Of a stretch of 64,000 bases of DNA, positions 42,920 through 53,958 are shown in pieces. The notes under the pieces were generated by a model that was not told the origin of the DNA, ran no database searches, and saw nothing but the letters and a program-made list of their open reading frames with translations. The number at the start of each line of letters is the position of its first letter. Within the stretch, counting starts at the first letter, position 1. The translations under genes were made by a program, and so were the position numbers. This stretch comes from Brenneria bubanii (lineage in GTDB: Bacteria; Pseudomonadota; Gammaproteobacteria; Enterobacterales; Enterobacteriaceae): contig NZ_JAKMAJ010000005.1 in the NCBI RefSeq assembly GCF_022378355.1, forward strand, positions 62,001 to 126,000. Direction: 5' to 3'.

Positions 42920-43721
42920 TCGTTCCGTCGCGACACGCCTGAGCCGCTGGCTGATTACCCTGGCGGGGATGGTGGTTTATGCTTTTCTGGCGCTCCCGGT
43001 ACTGGTGATCGCGCTTTCGGCATTCAGCCCGGAGGCCTATCCGCAATTCCCGCCTCAGGGATTATCCCTGCGTTGGTTTTACGCCTTATTTGATGATGAA
43101 GGCTGGCGTTCATCGTTGAATATCAGCCTGCTGCTACTGGTTATCGTCACGCCGATTACCGTCATTATGGGCACCTTCGCGGCTTATGCGCTGGCGCGGC
43201 TGGACTTTCGCTACCGGGAAAGCCTGCAGGCCTTCATCCTTTCCCCGTTGATGATTCCCCAGGTGGTGCTGGGCATCGCACTGCTGTATATACTGACCGC
43301 CGCCGGCGTGGCGGGAACGATAGCCGGCATGGCGGCCGGTCATATCCTGGTGGCGCTGCCCTATGTCGTTCGTACCGTCAGCGTCAGCCTGGCGGCAATG
43401 GATCGCCGGCTTGAACTGGTTTCGATGAGTCTGGGAGCGGGACACTGGTATACCTTCCGCCATGTCACCCTGCCCTTGATCAAGCCCGGCGTGCTGGCGG
43501 GAACGATGTTTGCCGCCGTTACCTCGTTTGGCGAAGTGTCCGTGAGTCTGTTTTTGACCGCGCCGGATACCGTCACCGTGCCCGTGCGTATTTTCAACTA
43601 CGTAGATCAGACTTTTGACCCCACCGTCAACGCCATCTCGGTGATTATCATCGCCATAGCGATACTGCTCCTGATTCTCATCGAGAAAAGCATCGGCTTA
43701 ACCAACATGATAGGAAAATAA
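42909..43721 (+). CDS. PotC-type ABC transporter permease
   Basis: A 270-residue permease. The LISLSAFSPEAYPQFPPQGL-like entry (~37), GTFAAYALARLDFRYRESLQ (~75) and the EAA loop ELVSMSLGAGHWYTFRHVTL (~158-177) are typical of PotC. It is the last gene of the hyuA-hyuB-potDABC-like operon and is followed by a terminator shared with argG. Confidence 0.93.
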   Translation: MVTDRSVATRLSRWLITLAGMVVYAFLALPVLVIALSAFSPEAYPQFPPQGLSLRWFYALFDDEGWRSSLNISLLLLVIVTPITVIMGTFAAYALARLDFRYRESLQAFILSPLMIPQVVLGIALLYILTAAGVAGTIAGMAAGHILVALPYVVRTVSVSLAAMDRRLELVSMSLGAGHWYTFRHVTLPLIKPGVLAGTMFAAVTSFGEVSVSLFLTAPDTVTVPVRIFNYVDQTFDPTVNAISVIIIAIAILLLILIEKSIGLTNMIGK

Positions 43722-43820
43722 GGCGCTTCCCGCCCGGCGGCGAACGCGGACGAACGACGGCATCGGCCGCCGCGATGCGCCGGTTGACGAGACGCATCAA
43801 TCTCCTGACTATAGTATAAA

Positions 43821-43852
43821 AAAACCCGGCGACGAAAACGTTGCCGGGTTTT
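43821..43852. terminator. Bidirectional terminator between potC-like gene and argG
   Basis: AAAACCCGGC and GCCGGGTTTT pair perfectly around gacgaaaacgtt, giving a hairpin flanked by A-tract and T-tract on both strands. It fits the end of both converging transcripts. Confidence 0.9.
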
Positions 43853-43882
43853 GACATCAGCTAACCGCTGACTGGCCGCGCA

Positions 43883-45625
<1,743 letters not shown>

Positions 45626-46198
45626 ATGTCTAAGAAAGTCGCCGTTCTGCTGGCTCCTGGTTTTGAAGAGGCGGAAGCGATGATGGTGATAGATGTACTG
45701 CACCGCATGAAAATAGACGTCGCCATGCTGTCGTGCGACGACAGACTGGAGCTGTACAGTTATCACCATATTCGTATATTTGCCGATGACCTGCTGGAAA
45801 GAAATCTTGATGTGCTGTTTGATGCGGTAATCATTCCCGGCGGACCGCAGGGAACGGTTAATCTGGCGGCCAATCCGCAGGTGGTTGAGTTTATTCGCCG
45901 CCATGATGAAGCCGACCGGCTAATCTGCCCGATTTGTTCTGCAGCGGCGCGCGTGCTGGGCGGCAATCATTTATTGAAAGGCCGACGCTACGTGTGTTCC
46001 GGCGAACTGTGGCAAAACGTGACCGACGGGATCTACGTCAACGAGAAAGTGGTCGAAGACGGCAACCTGATCAGCGGTAAAGGTTTGGGCGTCGCTTTTG
46101 ATTTCGCCTTTACTATTGCCTATCGTTTGACGGGCGATAGGCAAGACGCCAATTTTCAAGTTGAACATATCGACTACGACTACTGGCGCTGCATTTGA
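45626..46198 (+). CDS. DJ-1/PfpI family protein
   Basis: A 190-residue protein of the DJ-1/ThiJ/PfpI superfamily (glyoxalase, protein and nucleic-acid deglycase or chaperone roles have been proposed). KVAVLLAPGFEEAEAM holds the conserved acidic residue, VIIPGGPQGTVNLAAN follows, and the nucleophile-elbow motif is LICPICSAAARVL with Cys104. SD GGAGA lies 7 bp before the ATG at 45626; the longer frame to 45572 lacks an SD. It differs clearly from YajL, so I give no symbol. Confidence 0.88.
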   Translation: MSKKVAVLLAPGFEEAEAMMVIDVLHRMKIDVAMLSCDDRLELYSYHHIRIFADDLLERNLDVLFDAVIIPGGPQGTVNLAANPQVVEFIRRHDEADRLICPICSAAARVLGGNHLLKGRRYVCSGELWQNVTDGIYVNEKVVEDGNLISGKGLGVAFDFAFTIAYRLTGDRQDANFQVEHIDYDYWRCI

Positions 46199-46287
46199 TC
46201 GGACAACGTCTCTGATACCCGCAACGCATTGCAGATCGCTCGCCAGATGGTGGTCGATTGCGCCAGGGTGTCGGGCTGGAAAAGTCC

Positions 46288-46326
46288 GCGTTGATGGCGG
46301 GCTTCTCCTCTGCCCGCCATCAACGC
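46288..46326. repeat. Perfect 15-bp inverted repeat between convergent genes
   Basis: GCGTTGATGGCGGGC (46288-46302) and GCCCGCCATCAACGC (46312-46326) are exact complements around the 9-base loop ttctcctct. There is no T-tract on the + side; the minus side ends in ggactttt. It could act as a transcription terminator for the two converging genes. Confidence 0.7.
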
Positions 46327-46376
46327 CGCGCGCAGCGGCGCCAGGCGTGACATGACGCATAATCGACATCCCGGCT

Positions 46377-47369
46377 TTAGCTCACCAGACGCCGGCTATC
46401 GATTTTCTGCAACGCCATCGACAACAGCAGACCGCCCAGCAGCGCGGCGCTGAAGATGTAAAAGATATCCAGCACCGGATGGGCGTCGGCATCCAGGTTG
46501 TGAGTCCGCAGGTAGTGAATAATCAGCGCATGAAAACCGTAAATCGCCAGCGAATGGCGCGATATCAGAGCGAGTCCGGGCAATACCCGATCATTCAGGT
46601 AGTATTTAAACGCCGCCAGCAGGCTCACCGCCGCCAGAAAAACCAACGGGCCGCAGTAGATATAAAACGTCTGATTGAAATTGTCGTTCAGCACCGAGTG
46701 ATGTTTGGTTCCTATCGCCACCAGCAGCACGCACAGAATAAACGCCGGCATCGCGGCCATCGCCACGCGTCGGGGGATATTCAGCATTCCCAGCGCCCGG
46801 CCGATCAGCGCATACAGCAGATAGTAAAATGTATCGCCGTAGATATAGAGATTTACCGGCAATAGCTTAACATTTGCAAAATCAACGCGTTCCAAATTGG
46901 GATTGGCGATCACCGCCAGCAGCATGATGGAAACAGCCAGATATCCGCCCGATACGGGCTTAACGTTGATTAGCGGCGAGAGCAGATAGATCACCACGAT
47001 GGCATAGAAAAACCACAGGTGATAAAAAATCGGTTTTTGCAGAAAATATCTGGCGGCGTTCAGCGGGTTGATGGGGGTAAACGCCGCCAGATAAATCAGC
47101 GAGGCGGCGCTGTAAAACACCATGCACAAACCAATGCGCAAAAAATGCTTCGGCTGCGCGCTGCGCCCGCCGAAGAACAGATAGCCCGAGATCATAAAGA
47201 ACAGCGGCACGCAGGCGCGGGAGGCCGAATTAAGGACATTCGCCACATCCCAGCTCGCATCACCCGGCGTACCGCCGACCGTGATGTAATAGGTGGTGCT
47301 ATGAATCAGAACGACCATCATGCAGGCCACCGCCCGCAGATTATCAATCCAGGCGATCTTCCCGGTCAT
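46377..47369 (-). CDS. Acyltransferase-3 family membrane protein
   Basis: A 330-residue integral membrane protein with about ten predicted spans. It begins MTGKIAWIDNLRAVACMMVV with the conserved LRAVACMMVVLIHS start of the acyltransferase-3 (O-acetyltransferase) family, the Arg and His being the family's key residues. ACVPLFFMISGYLFFGGRS (~52) is the second motif. Such proteins acetylate cell-surface glycans or, as in WecH, enterobacterial common antigen. No polysaccharide genes are near, so the target is unknown. GAGG lies 7 bp upstream of the start. Confidence 0.88.
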   Translation of the reverse strand: MTGKIAWIDNLRAVACMMVVLIHSTTYYITVGGTPGDASWDVANVLNSASRACVPLFFMISGYLFFGGRSAQPKHFLRIGLCMVFYSAASLIYLAAFTPINPLNAARYFLQKPIFYHLWFFYAIVVIYLLSPLINVKPVSGGYLAVSIMLLAVIANPNLERVDFANVKLLPVNLYIYGDTFYYLLYALIGRALGMLNIPRRVAMAAMPAFILCVLLVAIGTKHHSVLNDNFNQTFYIYCGPLVFLAAVSLLAAFKYYLNDRVLPGLALISRHSLAIYGFHALIIHYLRTHNLDADAHPVLDIFYIFSAALLGGLLLSMALQKIDSRRLVS

Positions 47370-47603
47370 GCATAACCTCGATAGAGAACTCAGTCATGCA
47401 CAACAGCCTAGTGCCTGCCCATCGTTGGTACAATCAGCAACAGGCTGAATACGCGCGAAATCACGCGAGCTAGCGCGGAGATGTTGCGCTGTGGGCGTAA
47501 GAAATTGTGCTGAGGTGGACGTGACCGCCGAATGAGCGGCACGGATGCCGAGAAAGCGAGTGCCGCGTCGGCAACGCGCCACTCGCGGTTCGCATCAAGG
47601 TTA

Positions 47604-49139
47604 TCAGAACAGCCCCAGCGGTTTTTCCGAATAACTCACCAGTAAACATTTGGTTTGCTGGTAATGCTCCAGCATCATTTTGTGGTTTTCCCGCCCAATG
47701 CCCGACTGTTTGTAGCCGCCGAACGCCGCATGCGCCGGATAAGCATGATAGCAGTTGGTCCAGACGCGCCCGGCCTGAATACCGCGCCCCATCCGGTAGG
47801 CTACGCTGCCGTTGCGGCTCCAGACGCCCGCGCCAAGACCGTACTCGGTATCGTTGGCGATCGCCAGCGCGTCATCCATGGTTTTAAAGGTGGTGACCGC
47901 CAGCACCGGCCCGAAGATCTCTTCCTGGAAGACGCGCATGCTGTTTTTACCAAACAGAATGGTCGGTTCCAGATAATATCCCTGCGCCAGTTCCCCCGGC
48001 ATCGCCTTGCGCCGCCCGCCGGTCAGCACCCGGGCGCCCTCCTGTTTACCGATATCAATGTAATTGAGGATAGTATCCATCTGTCCGGCCGATACCTGAG
48101 CGCCCATCATGGTGTTGCTATCCAGCGGATGGCCGACGCGAATAGACTCGACGCGCTTAATCGCCCGCTCCATAAAACGCTCGTAGATCGACTCCTGCAC
48201 CAGCGCCCGGCTCGGGCAGGTGCAGACTTCCCCCTGGTTAAAGGCAAACAGCGTGAAGCCTTCCAGCACCTTGTCAAAGAAGCCGTCTTCTTTATCCATC
48301 ACATCGGCAAAGAAAATATTGGGCGATTTACCGCCCAGCTCCAGCGTAACCGGCGTCACGTTGCGCGCCGCATAACCCATGATTTGCTGACCGACCTCCG
48401 TCGAGCCGGTAAACGCCACTTTGGCGATACGCGTCGACGTCGCCAGATATTCGCCAATCTCGCTGCCGGATCCGTTTACCACGTTAACCACGCCCGGCGG
48501 CAGAATATCCTGAATCAGCTCCATCAGAACCAGTACCGACATCGGCGTCAGCTTGGCGGGTTTAAGCACGATGCAGTTGCCCGCCGCCAGCGCCGGCGCC
48601 ATCTTCCAGCAGGCCATCAATAGCGGGAAGTTCCAGGGAATAATTTGACCGACGACGCCCAGCGGCTCATGAAAGTGATAGGCCACGGTATCGCTGTCGA
48701 TTTCACTAATCCCGCCTTCCTGAGAGCGAATACAGGCGGCAAAATAACGGAAGTGGTCGATCGCCAGCGGAACATCCGCGCCGCTGGTTTCCCGAATCGG
48801 CTTGCCGTTATCCCAGCTTTCCACCCGCGCCAGCCATTCCAGATTCTGCTCCATTCTGTCGGCAATACGGTTCAGCAGCAGCGCGCGCTGCTGCACCGAC
48901 ATGGATCCCCACTCGGTTTTCGCCTGATGAGCCGCATCCAGCGCGTGGTCGACATCCCGAGAGCCGGAACTGGCGACTTCACACAAAGGCTGGCCGGTAA
49001 CCGGCGTCAGGTTGACAAAATATTCGCCCCCCTCGGGCGGAACCCAGGCTCCGCCAATAAAGTTGTCATAGCGTTTTTTCAGCTTAAGCGCGTCATATTC
49101 ACCGGTCGTCGCCCGGCGTTCAGCGATGTCATAGGCCAT
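47604..49139 (-). CDS. aldB: Aldehyde dehydrogenase
   Basis: A 511-residue NAD(P)-dependent aldehyde dehydrogenase close to E. coli AldB, which oxidises acetaldehyde and other small aldehydes. Catalytic Glu sits in [14 protein letters not shown] and nucleophile Cys in [16 protein letters not shown]; the C-terminus [15 protein letters not shown] is the AldB form. The ATG at 49139 is chosen with AAGGAGA 7 bp upstream; the open frame extends to 49268 but the added residues are not conserved. It stands alone. Confidence 0.95.
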   Translation of the reverse strand: MAYDIAERRATTGEYDALKLKKRYDNFIGGAWVPPEGGEYFVNLTPVTGQPLCEVASSGSRDVDHALDAAHQAKTEWGSMSVQQRALLLNRIADRMEQNLEWLARVESWDNGKPIRETSGADVPLAIDHFRYFAACIRSQEGGISEIDSDTVAYHFHEPLGVVGQIIPWNFPLLMACWKMAPALAAGNCIVLKPAKLTPMSVLVLMELIQDILPPGVVNVVNGSGSEIGEYLATSTRIAKVAFTGSTEVGQQIMGYAARNVTPVTLELGGKSPNIFFADVMDKEDGFFDKVLEGFTLFAFNQGEVCTCPSRALVQESIYERFMERAIKRVESIRVGHPLDSNTMMGAQVSAGQMDTILNYIDIGKQEGARVLTGGRRKAMPGELAQGYYLEPTILFGKNSMRVFQEEIFGPVLAVTTFKTMDDALAIANDTEYGLGAGVWSRNGSVAYRMGRGIQAGRVWTNCYHAYPAHAAFGGYKQSGIGRENHKMMLEHYQQTKCLLVSYSEKPLGLF

Positions 49140-49438
49140 TTCAATCTCCTTCTCGCGGTCTGGGTGCGCGGCGAAGCCGCAGTGGCAGAAGCGATGCACA
49201 AACGAATGTTGATCAAAAACATGGTTAAATCGTAAGCAGCGTTCGTGGTTTATGACAGTCGCAGGCAACGAAGAATATTCACTCTTCGAAGCAAGTCACA
49301 CTTTTGTAACTATAAAGAAACAATTTCACAACCAACGCTCATCCACGATCGCGATTTCCAGAGAAAAGTTCGCATCGGCCGGATGGCGGTGAAATAATAG
49401 CGGGATATCTCTGCGACACTGACTCATAGGTATTTCTG
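49140..49438. other. Divergent region between aldB and fdhD
   Basis: 299 bp between divergent genes, presumably carrying both promoters. The segment 49285-49330 is AT-rich (acttttgtaactataaagaa). No clear operator or small gene was identified. Confidence 0.45.
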
Positions 49439-50284
49439 GTGAAAAGCGTTAATCCACAAACCATCGCGCTCCCGACGGGCGCATGCCGCAGCACGGTCAG
49501 CCATCAGGGCACGCTGACGCAGCCGCAGACCGACTGGCTGGCGGAGGAAGTCCCGGTGGCGCTGGTATATAACGGTATTTCCCACGTAGTCATGATGTCG
49601 TCGCCGAAAGACCTTGAGCTATTTGCGCTGGGGTTTTCGCTGTCGGAAGGCATCATCCAGTCGCCGCAAGACATTTACGGCATTGATGTTCAGCCGGTAT
49701 GCCATGGCATTGAAGTGCAAATCGAACTTTCCAGCCGCCGTTTTGCCGGTTTAAAACAACGGCGCCGGGCGATGGACGGCCGCACCGGATGCGGCGTCTG
49801 CGGCGTGGAGCAGCTGGCGGAGATCGGCAAACCCGTTACGCCCCTGCCCTTTACCCAGACCTTCCCGCTAAACCGCCTTGAGTCTGCGCTGGCGCAGTTG
49901 AAAGACGTGCAGCAGGTCGGCCAGTTGACGGGCTGCACGCATGCGGCGGCCTGGATTACGCCGGAGGGTACGCTAAGCGGCGGGTGTGAAGATGTCGGAC
50001 GCCACGTGGCGCTGGATAAGCTGCTCGGGATGCGGGCGAAACATCCGTGGCGGCAGGGCGCGGTGCTGGTTTCCAGCCGGGCCAGCTATGAGATGGTGCA
50101 AAAGTCCGCCATGTGCGGCGTAGAGATTCTGTTTGCCGTTTCCGCCGCCACCTCGCTGGCCGTAGAGGTCGCCGAGCGATGCAATTTAACGCTGGTGGGA
50201 TTCTGCCGGCCAGGCCGTTCCACTATCTATACCCATCCACAACGGCTGCATGAATCGTGTCCGGGTTCAAAACGCTTAGTCTGA
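49439..50284 (+). CDS. fdhD: Formate dehydrogenase accessory sulfurtransferase FdhD
   Basis: Transfers sulfur from IscS to the molybdenum cofactor, which formate dehydrogenases need for activity. The 281 residues match E. coli FdhD well: [20 protein letters not shown] (~35), [12 protein letters not shown] (~62) and the essential cysteines in [13 protein letters not shown] (~117-130); [20 protein letters not shown] is near 205. The start is a GTG at 49439. Formate dehydrogenase genes themselves are outside the window. Confidence 0.96.
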   Translation: MKSVNPQTIALPTGACRSTVSHQGTLTQPQTDWLAEEVPVALVYNGISHVVMMSSPKDLELFALGFSLSEGIIQSPQDIYGIDVQPVCHGIEVQIELSSRRFAGLKQRRRAMDGRTGCGVCGVEQLAEIGKPVTPLPFTQTFPLNRLESALAQLKDVQQVGQLTGCTHAAAWITPEGTLSGGCEDVGRHVALDKLLGMRAKHPWRQGAVLVSSRASYEMVQKSAMCGVEILFAVSAATSLAVEVAERCNLTLVGFCRPGRSTIYTHPQRLHESCPGSKRLV

Positions 50285-50383
50285 AGAGGCATTACTTAGA
50301 TTGATTTGTTTTTATCTCATAGCGGAAGCACATAAGCGCTTGTTATATGGGTCTAAAGCGATGGCAATAATCGCCCTCAGTCG

Positions 50384-50421
50384 AGAATAATCATTTTCAA
50401 TATCATTTAATTAACTATAAT
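50384..50421 (+). promoter_or_regulatory. sodA promoter with Fur-like operator
   Basis: A TATAAT -10 (50416-50421) is preceded at 16 bp by a TTTTCA -35-like hexamer. The overlapping region gaataatcattttcaatatc (50385-50404) is made of imperfect Fur hexamers and is close to the Fur site known upstream of E. coli sodA. Iron repression of sodA would follow; binding not shown. Confidence 0.6.
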
Positions 50422-50547
50422 GAACCTAATTCTTACGCGGTGCTAACAAAAGCAGTGCCGCAATACTTTGTGTACTAGAATAATTGTGTACGATACCTCT
50501 TTTCAGTACTACAACACTTCGGTACTACAACCACGGAGATGCTAAAC

Positions 50548-51174
50548 ATGAGTTATTCACTACCGTCCCTGCCTTATGCTTATGACGCGTTGGAGCCTCA
50601 TTTCGACAAACAAACGATGGAAATCCATCACTCCAAGCACCATCAGACCTACGTCAATAATTCTAATGCCGCGCTGGAGTCCCTGCCTGAGTTAGCCAAG
50701 CTGTCCCCGGAAGAGCTGATCACGCAACTGGACAAAGTACCGGCAGAGAAAAAAACCGCTTTGCGTAACAACGTCGGCGGCCACGCTAACCACAGCCTGT
50801 TCTGGAAAGGTCTGAAGCTGGGCACGACGCTGACTGGCGATCTGAAAGCCGCCATCGAACGTGATTTCGGCAGCGTTGACGCGTTCAAAGAAAAATTCGA
50901 GCAGGCCGCCGCCACGCGTTTCGGCTCCGGCTGGGCTTGGCTGGTACTGAAAGATGACGGCAAACTGGCCGTGGTTTCCACCGCCAACCAGGATAGTCCG
51001 CTGATGGGCGAAGCCATCTCCGGCGCGTCCGGCTACCCGATCGTCGCGCTGGACGTATGGGAACACGCCTACTACCTGAAATTCCAGAACCGCCGCCCTG
51101 ACTACATCAAGGCGTTCTGGAACGTTGTAAACTGGGACGAAGCCGCTAAACGCTTCACTGAAGCGAAGAAATAA
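50548..51174 (+). CDS. sodA: Superoxide dismutase [Mn]
   Basis: Converts superoxide to hydrogen peroxide and oxygen in the cytoplasm. The 208-residue protein begins [20 protein letters not shown]. Metal ligands are in [10 protein letters not shown] (His27), [10 protein letters not shown] (His82), DVWEHAYYL (Asp168/His172 region). E. coli SodA has 206 residues. The ATG at 50548 is preferred over 50539 because GGAG lies 7 bp before it and the N-terminus is conserved. A hairpin terminator follows. Confidence 0.98.
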   Translation: MSYSLPSLPYAYDALEPHFDKQTMEIHHSKHHQTYVNNSNAALESLPELAKLSPEELITQLDKVPAEKKTALRNNVGGHANHSLFWKGLKLGTTLTGDLKAAIERDFGSVDAFKEKFEQAAATRFGSGWAWLVLKDDGKLAVVSTANQDSPLMGEAISGASGYPIVALDVWEHAYYLKFQNRRPDYIKAFWNVVNWDEAAKRFTEAKK

Positions 51175-51232
51175 TCTGCCGATTGGCGGCTATCGGGTCG
51201 CAAGCGGTAGCTAGCCGACGGTGAAAGATAAG

Positions 51233-51264
51233 CCGGAATAACCACGCGTTGTTCCGGTTTTTTT
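51233..51264 (+). terminator. sodA rho-independent terminator
   Basis: CCGGAATAAC (51233-51242) pairs with GTTGTTCCGG (51248-51257) with one mismatch and is followed by seven T residues. Confidence 0.9.
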
Positions 51265-51324
51265 ATGGCGGGCTTCCGGCACCGTCGCTCGCAGCCACGC
51301 CGTGTGCGACGGGTTATGTCTGGA

Positions 51325-51687
51325 TTAAAAAGACTTGGGGGCGTAGCCCGTCATCTCTTTTAAGCCCATTTCGCGTCCCAATGCCGTCATCGGGTGCACC
51401 ACCACCAACCCGCGGACGCTTTTCTTCAGCGCGCCCAGATTGGCCTGCTCTTTTTTGGTAATGACGCGGCTGAAAGGCAGGCGGGCCAGCTTTTGCGCTT
51501 CCTTACTGAGATTCTGCTCTCTGACATGGCGCAAACGCTCAATCTCTGCCGTCAGCTTTTCGCATTCCGCAAGATTAAGGGCTATCGCCTCGGCATCGCC
51601 CTGCGCGAGCAGGGTGGCCTGCTTACGATTCAACTTGTCCAAATGATCGCTAAGGCGTTTGATTTCTGCTTTTTCCTGCTCTTTCAT
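51325..51687 (-). CDS. yibL: YibL family ribosome-associated protein
   Basis: A 120-residue basic protein, the same length as E. coli YibL, a DUF2810 protein reported to associate with ribosomes. It starts [20 protein letters not shown], an alpha-helical coiled-coil-like N-terminal half, and ends [20 protein letters not shown]. The ATG at 51687 matches the family start; the upstream extension in the same frame comes from interspersed-repeat copy C and is not coding. In E. coli yibL lies next to mtlR, as here. Confidence 0.92.
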   Translation of the reverse strand: MKEQEKAEIKRLSDHLDKLNRKQATLLAQGDAEAIALNLAECEKLTAEIERLRHVREQNLSKEAQKLARLPFSRVITKKEQANLGALKKSVRGLVVVHPMTALGREMGLKEMTGYAPKSF

Positions 51688-51708
51688 AATGTTTAAACCT
51701 GTATATAT

Positions 51709-51951
51709 CCAATAGATTTCGAGTTGCAGGACAAAACGCATGGCGTTTTGAACAACGCTTGCGTTGGCCCCGCAGGGGCGAAGCCGTAGGCTGAGTCATG
51801 CGGCAGCCGACTAGATCCCCTGGGGTTTACTCAAGTAAATGACCGGGGTGACAAATCCGCCTGACGCAGATTTGAACGCTGCTCACAGCGGTCCCAACGG
51901 GCGAGTAGTCAGGCAGCCAACGTACCTGCGACTTGAAAGGTGAAGGGGATC
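51709..51951. repeat. Interspersed palindromic repeat, copy C (ERIC-like core)
   Basis: About 240 bp. The ends are tatccaatagatttcgagtt and tgcgacttgaaaggtgaagg, inverted repeats of each other and shared with copies A and B. The core near 51807-51852 (agatcccctggggtttactc, aagtaaatgaccggggtga) resembles the enterobacterial ERIC/IRU sequence. It starts just upstream of yibL, so it supplies the leader or promoter of yibL, and separates it from mtlR. Confidence 0.72.
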
Positions 51952-52046
51952 TCTTTCTGACTTGACGTTGGCGAACCATGCGGGGTGCAAGCATACACTA
52001 AACCCGGCGACAGGTGCAGTGAACAAACAGGCGAACGGGGCGCCGA

Positions 52047-52589
52047 TTAAAAGGCTTTTTTCAGGCTGATACGGGAAATCAGCTCCGTCAGCGATAGCAC
52101 CAACGTGGAACGAACCATCTGTTGATAACGCTGTTGTTGCATACCGATCAGTAAGTTATCGGTTGCCTCTCCCCCGGCGGGAAGCGGCGGCTCAACGGGC
52201 AGAATGCTGACGCAGTGCAATTCGCCGATCGATCCCAGAATTTCATCGTCGGTAAAACGATAATCACGTTCGTCGGGCAATAACTCTTCGCCCAACGCCA
52301 TCAGTAATTCGGCGTCCTCATACTCTTTACGGCTGATCATGCCTAATCCGTAAATCAGCTTGAGACGCACGCACAGATCGCCCAGCGGGCCGGTGCCCGT
52401 CATCAGCGGTTCAACCGCATATTTAACCGCATAGTCATCCTTGCGGAATACCTGCAACATCAGAAGACTGACCGCTTCAGCCAGTAATTCGACGGCCCGG
52501 AGCATGAAATCACGCACCGTGGTTGCTGAATTCAGCGATTCAAGCACTCGGTTTTCAAACGCCTGCGTTTCTTCCATCGTCACATCCAT
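52047..52589 (-). CDS. mtlR: Mannitol operon repressor MtlR
   Basis: Represses the mtl operon in E. coli; lacks a classical HTH. The 180-residue product has the conserved MEETQAFENRVLESLNSATT start, LLMLQVFRKDDYAVKYAVEP (~60), GPLGDLCVRLKLIYGLGMIS (~82) and the end STLVLSLTELISRISLKKAF. I use the ATG at 52589. The frame is open to a GTG at 52673 (208 residues) and E. coli MtlR has an N-terminal extension of similar size, so the longer form is possible. It is the last gene of mtlADR. Confidence 0.93.
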   Translation of the reverse strand: MDVTMEETQAFENRVLESLNSATTVRDFMLRAVELLAEAVSLLMLQVFRKDDYAVKYAVEPLMTGTGPLGDLCVRLKLIYGLGMISRKEYEDAELLMALGEELLPDERDYRFTDDEILGSIGELHCVSILPVEPPLPAGGEATDNLLIGMQQQRYQQMVRSTLVLSLTELISRISLKKAF

Positions 52590-52747
52590 TCCGTTAATCC
52601 GCACACAGATAAGCCCATCCAGCAATCGATTTACCCATAAATCCGGCGATGCGGGACGTCCACCCGACACCACCGGACCCAGACATTAACCGATCTGAAC
52701 GCCGCTGAGGATCAATAAATCAACCTGGTGCCGATATACGGCGACCA

Positions 52748-53893
52748 TCACATGGCGTTATACGCTTTTACTGCCTGTAAAATCGACGGGCTATCGGCAT
52801 CCAGACCGGAAATCTGCGCCAGCGCCGCCTGAGGCCCCAGTTTTTGCAATAATGCCGCCAGTTCCTGCGCCTGCGGATCCTGCTCACTGCGAAAATGCAT
52901 CGCGGCGGCAATGCCGATGATCAGATTATCATGCGGCAATTGGTATTCCAGCGTACCCAGCAGCGGTTTGATCAGCCGATCGCCGGCGCTCAGTTTACGT
53001 AGCGGCTGACGCCCCACGCGCTCGACATCATCGTGCAGATAGGGGTTTTCAAAACGGCTGAGGATCTTGCTGATGTAAGCCGCGTGTTTGGCCGGTTCAA
53101 AACCGTAGCGCTTAATCAATACCGCGCCGCTCTCTTCCATTGCGCCTTTGACCACGGCGCGCACTTTCGGATCGAGGATGGCGTCGCGGATGGTCTGATG
53201 TTTAGCCTGCTGGCCCAGATACGCGGTAATGGCGTGGCCGGTGTTGAGCGTAAACAGTTTGCGTTCAACGAAGGCCATCAGGTTATCGGTCAGCTCCATA
53301 CCGGGAATCGCCGGCGGCGCCCCCTGGAACTGCGTCTGATCGACAATCCATTCACTGAAGGTTTCCACCGTAACGGCCAGTATGTCGCTGCCGCCCGCGT
53401 CGGAGGGCGGAACGATACGATCGACGGCGGAGTCGACAAATCCGACATGTTCGGCAACCCACGTCTGCTGATCCGCCGGCAGCAGCTTCAGCACGTGCTG
53501 TTTGAGCTGGCTGGTGCCGCGCACCATATTCTCACAGGCGATAATATTCAATGGCCGCGCATTACCGTCGGCGTGACGTTTTACCAACCCCTGCGCGACG
53601 GTACCGGCGATTTTTTCCAGAATTTGCGGTCCGACGGCGGTCGTCACCAGATCGACGTCGGCGATCAGCGCGACGGCTTCGGGACTGCCGCTATGAACGG
53701 CGCTGACGTTGCTGACGGCGTCGATACGCGTCTGCTCGCCTACGATATGAACCTGATAATTTTTGCGGCTGTTCAGCGCATCCAGCAGCGGCTGATTAAC
53801 GTCGGCAAATGTCAGTTCGATGTCGGCGTCCGCCAACAGTTTACCTATAAATCCCCGGCCGATATTGCCGGCACCAAAATGTAGTGCTTTCAT
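52748..53893 (-). CDS. mtlD: Mannitol-1-phosphate 5-dehydrogenase
   Basis: Oxidises mannitol-1-phosphate to fructose-6-phosphate with NAD+. The 381-residue protein starts [20 protein letters not shown], the Rossmann nucleotide site, and holds [10 protein letters not shown] (~147) and [18 protein letters not shown] (~211-228) with the catalytic Lys213. ATG at 53896 and 53893 are adjacent; the second matches E. coli. It follows mtlA by 65 bp and is co-transcribed with it. Confidence 0.97.
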   Translation of the reverse strand: MKALHFGAGNIGRGFIGKLLADADIELTFADVNQPLLDALNSRKNYQVHIVGEQTRIDAVSNVSAVHSGSPEAVALIADVDLVTTAVGPQILEKIAGTVAQGLVKRHADGNARPLNIIACENMVRGTSQLKQHVLKLLPADQQTWVAEHVGFVDSAVDRIVPPSDAGGSDILAVTVETFSEWIVDQTQFQGAPPAIPGMELTDNLMAFVERKLFTLNTGHAITAYLGQQAKHQTIRDAILDPKVRAVVKGAMEESGAVLIKRYGFEPAKHAAYISKILSRFENPYLHDDVERVGRQPLRKLSAGDRLIKPLLGTLEYQLPHDNLIIGIAAAMHFRSEQDPQAQELAALLQKLGPQAALAQISGLDADSPSILQAVKAYNAM

Positions 53894-53958
53894 CATGCTT
53901 TACCCTTTTAAAACAACATTCAGAAAAGAGGCCGCCGACTGGCGGCATCGCCGTGGCT

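Noticed and set aside
47655-48623. 322-codon + strand frame over aldB
   Set aside because: Antisense of aldB with the same His/Arg-rich signature as other shadows.
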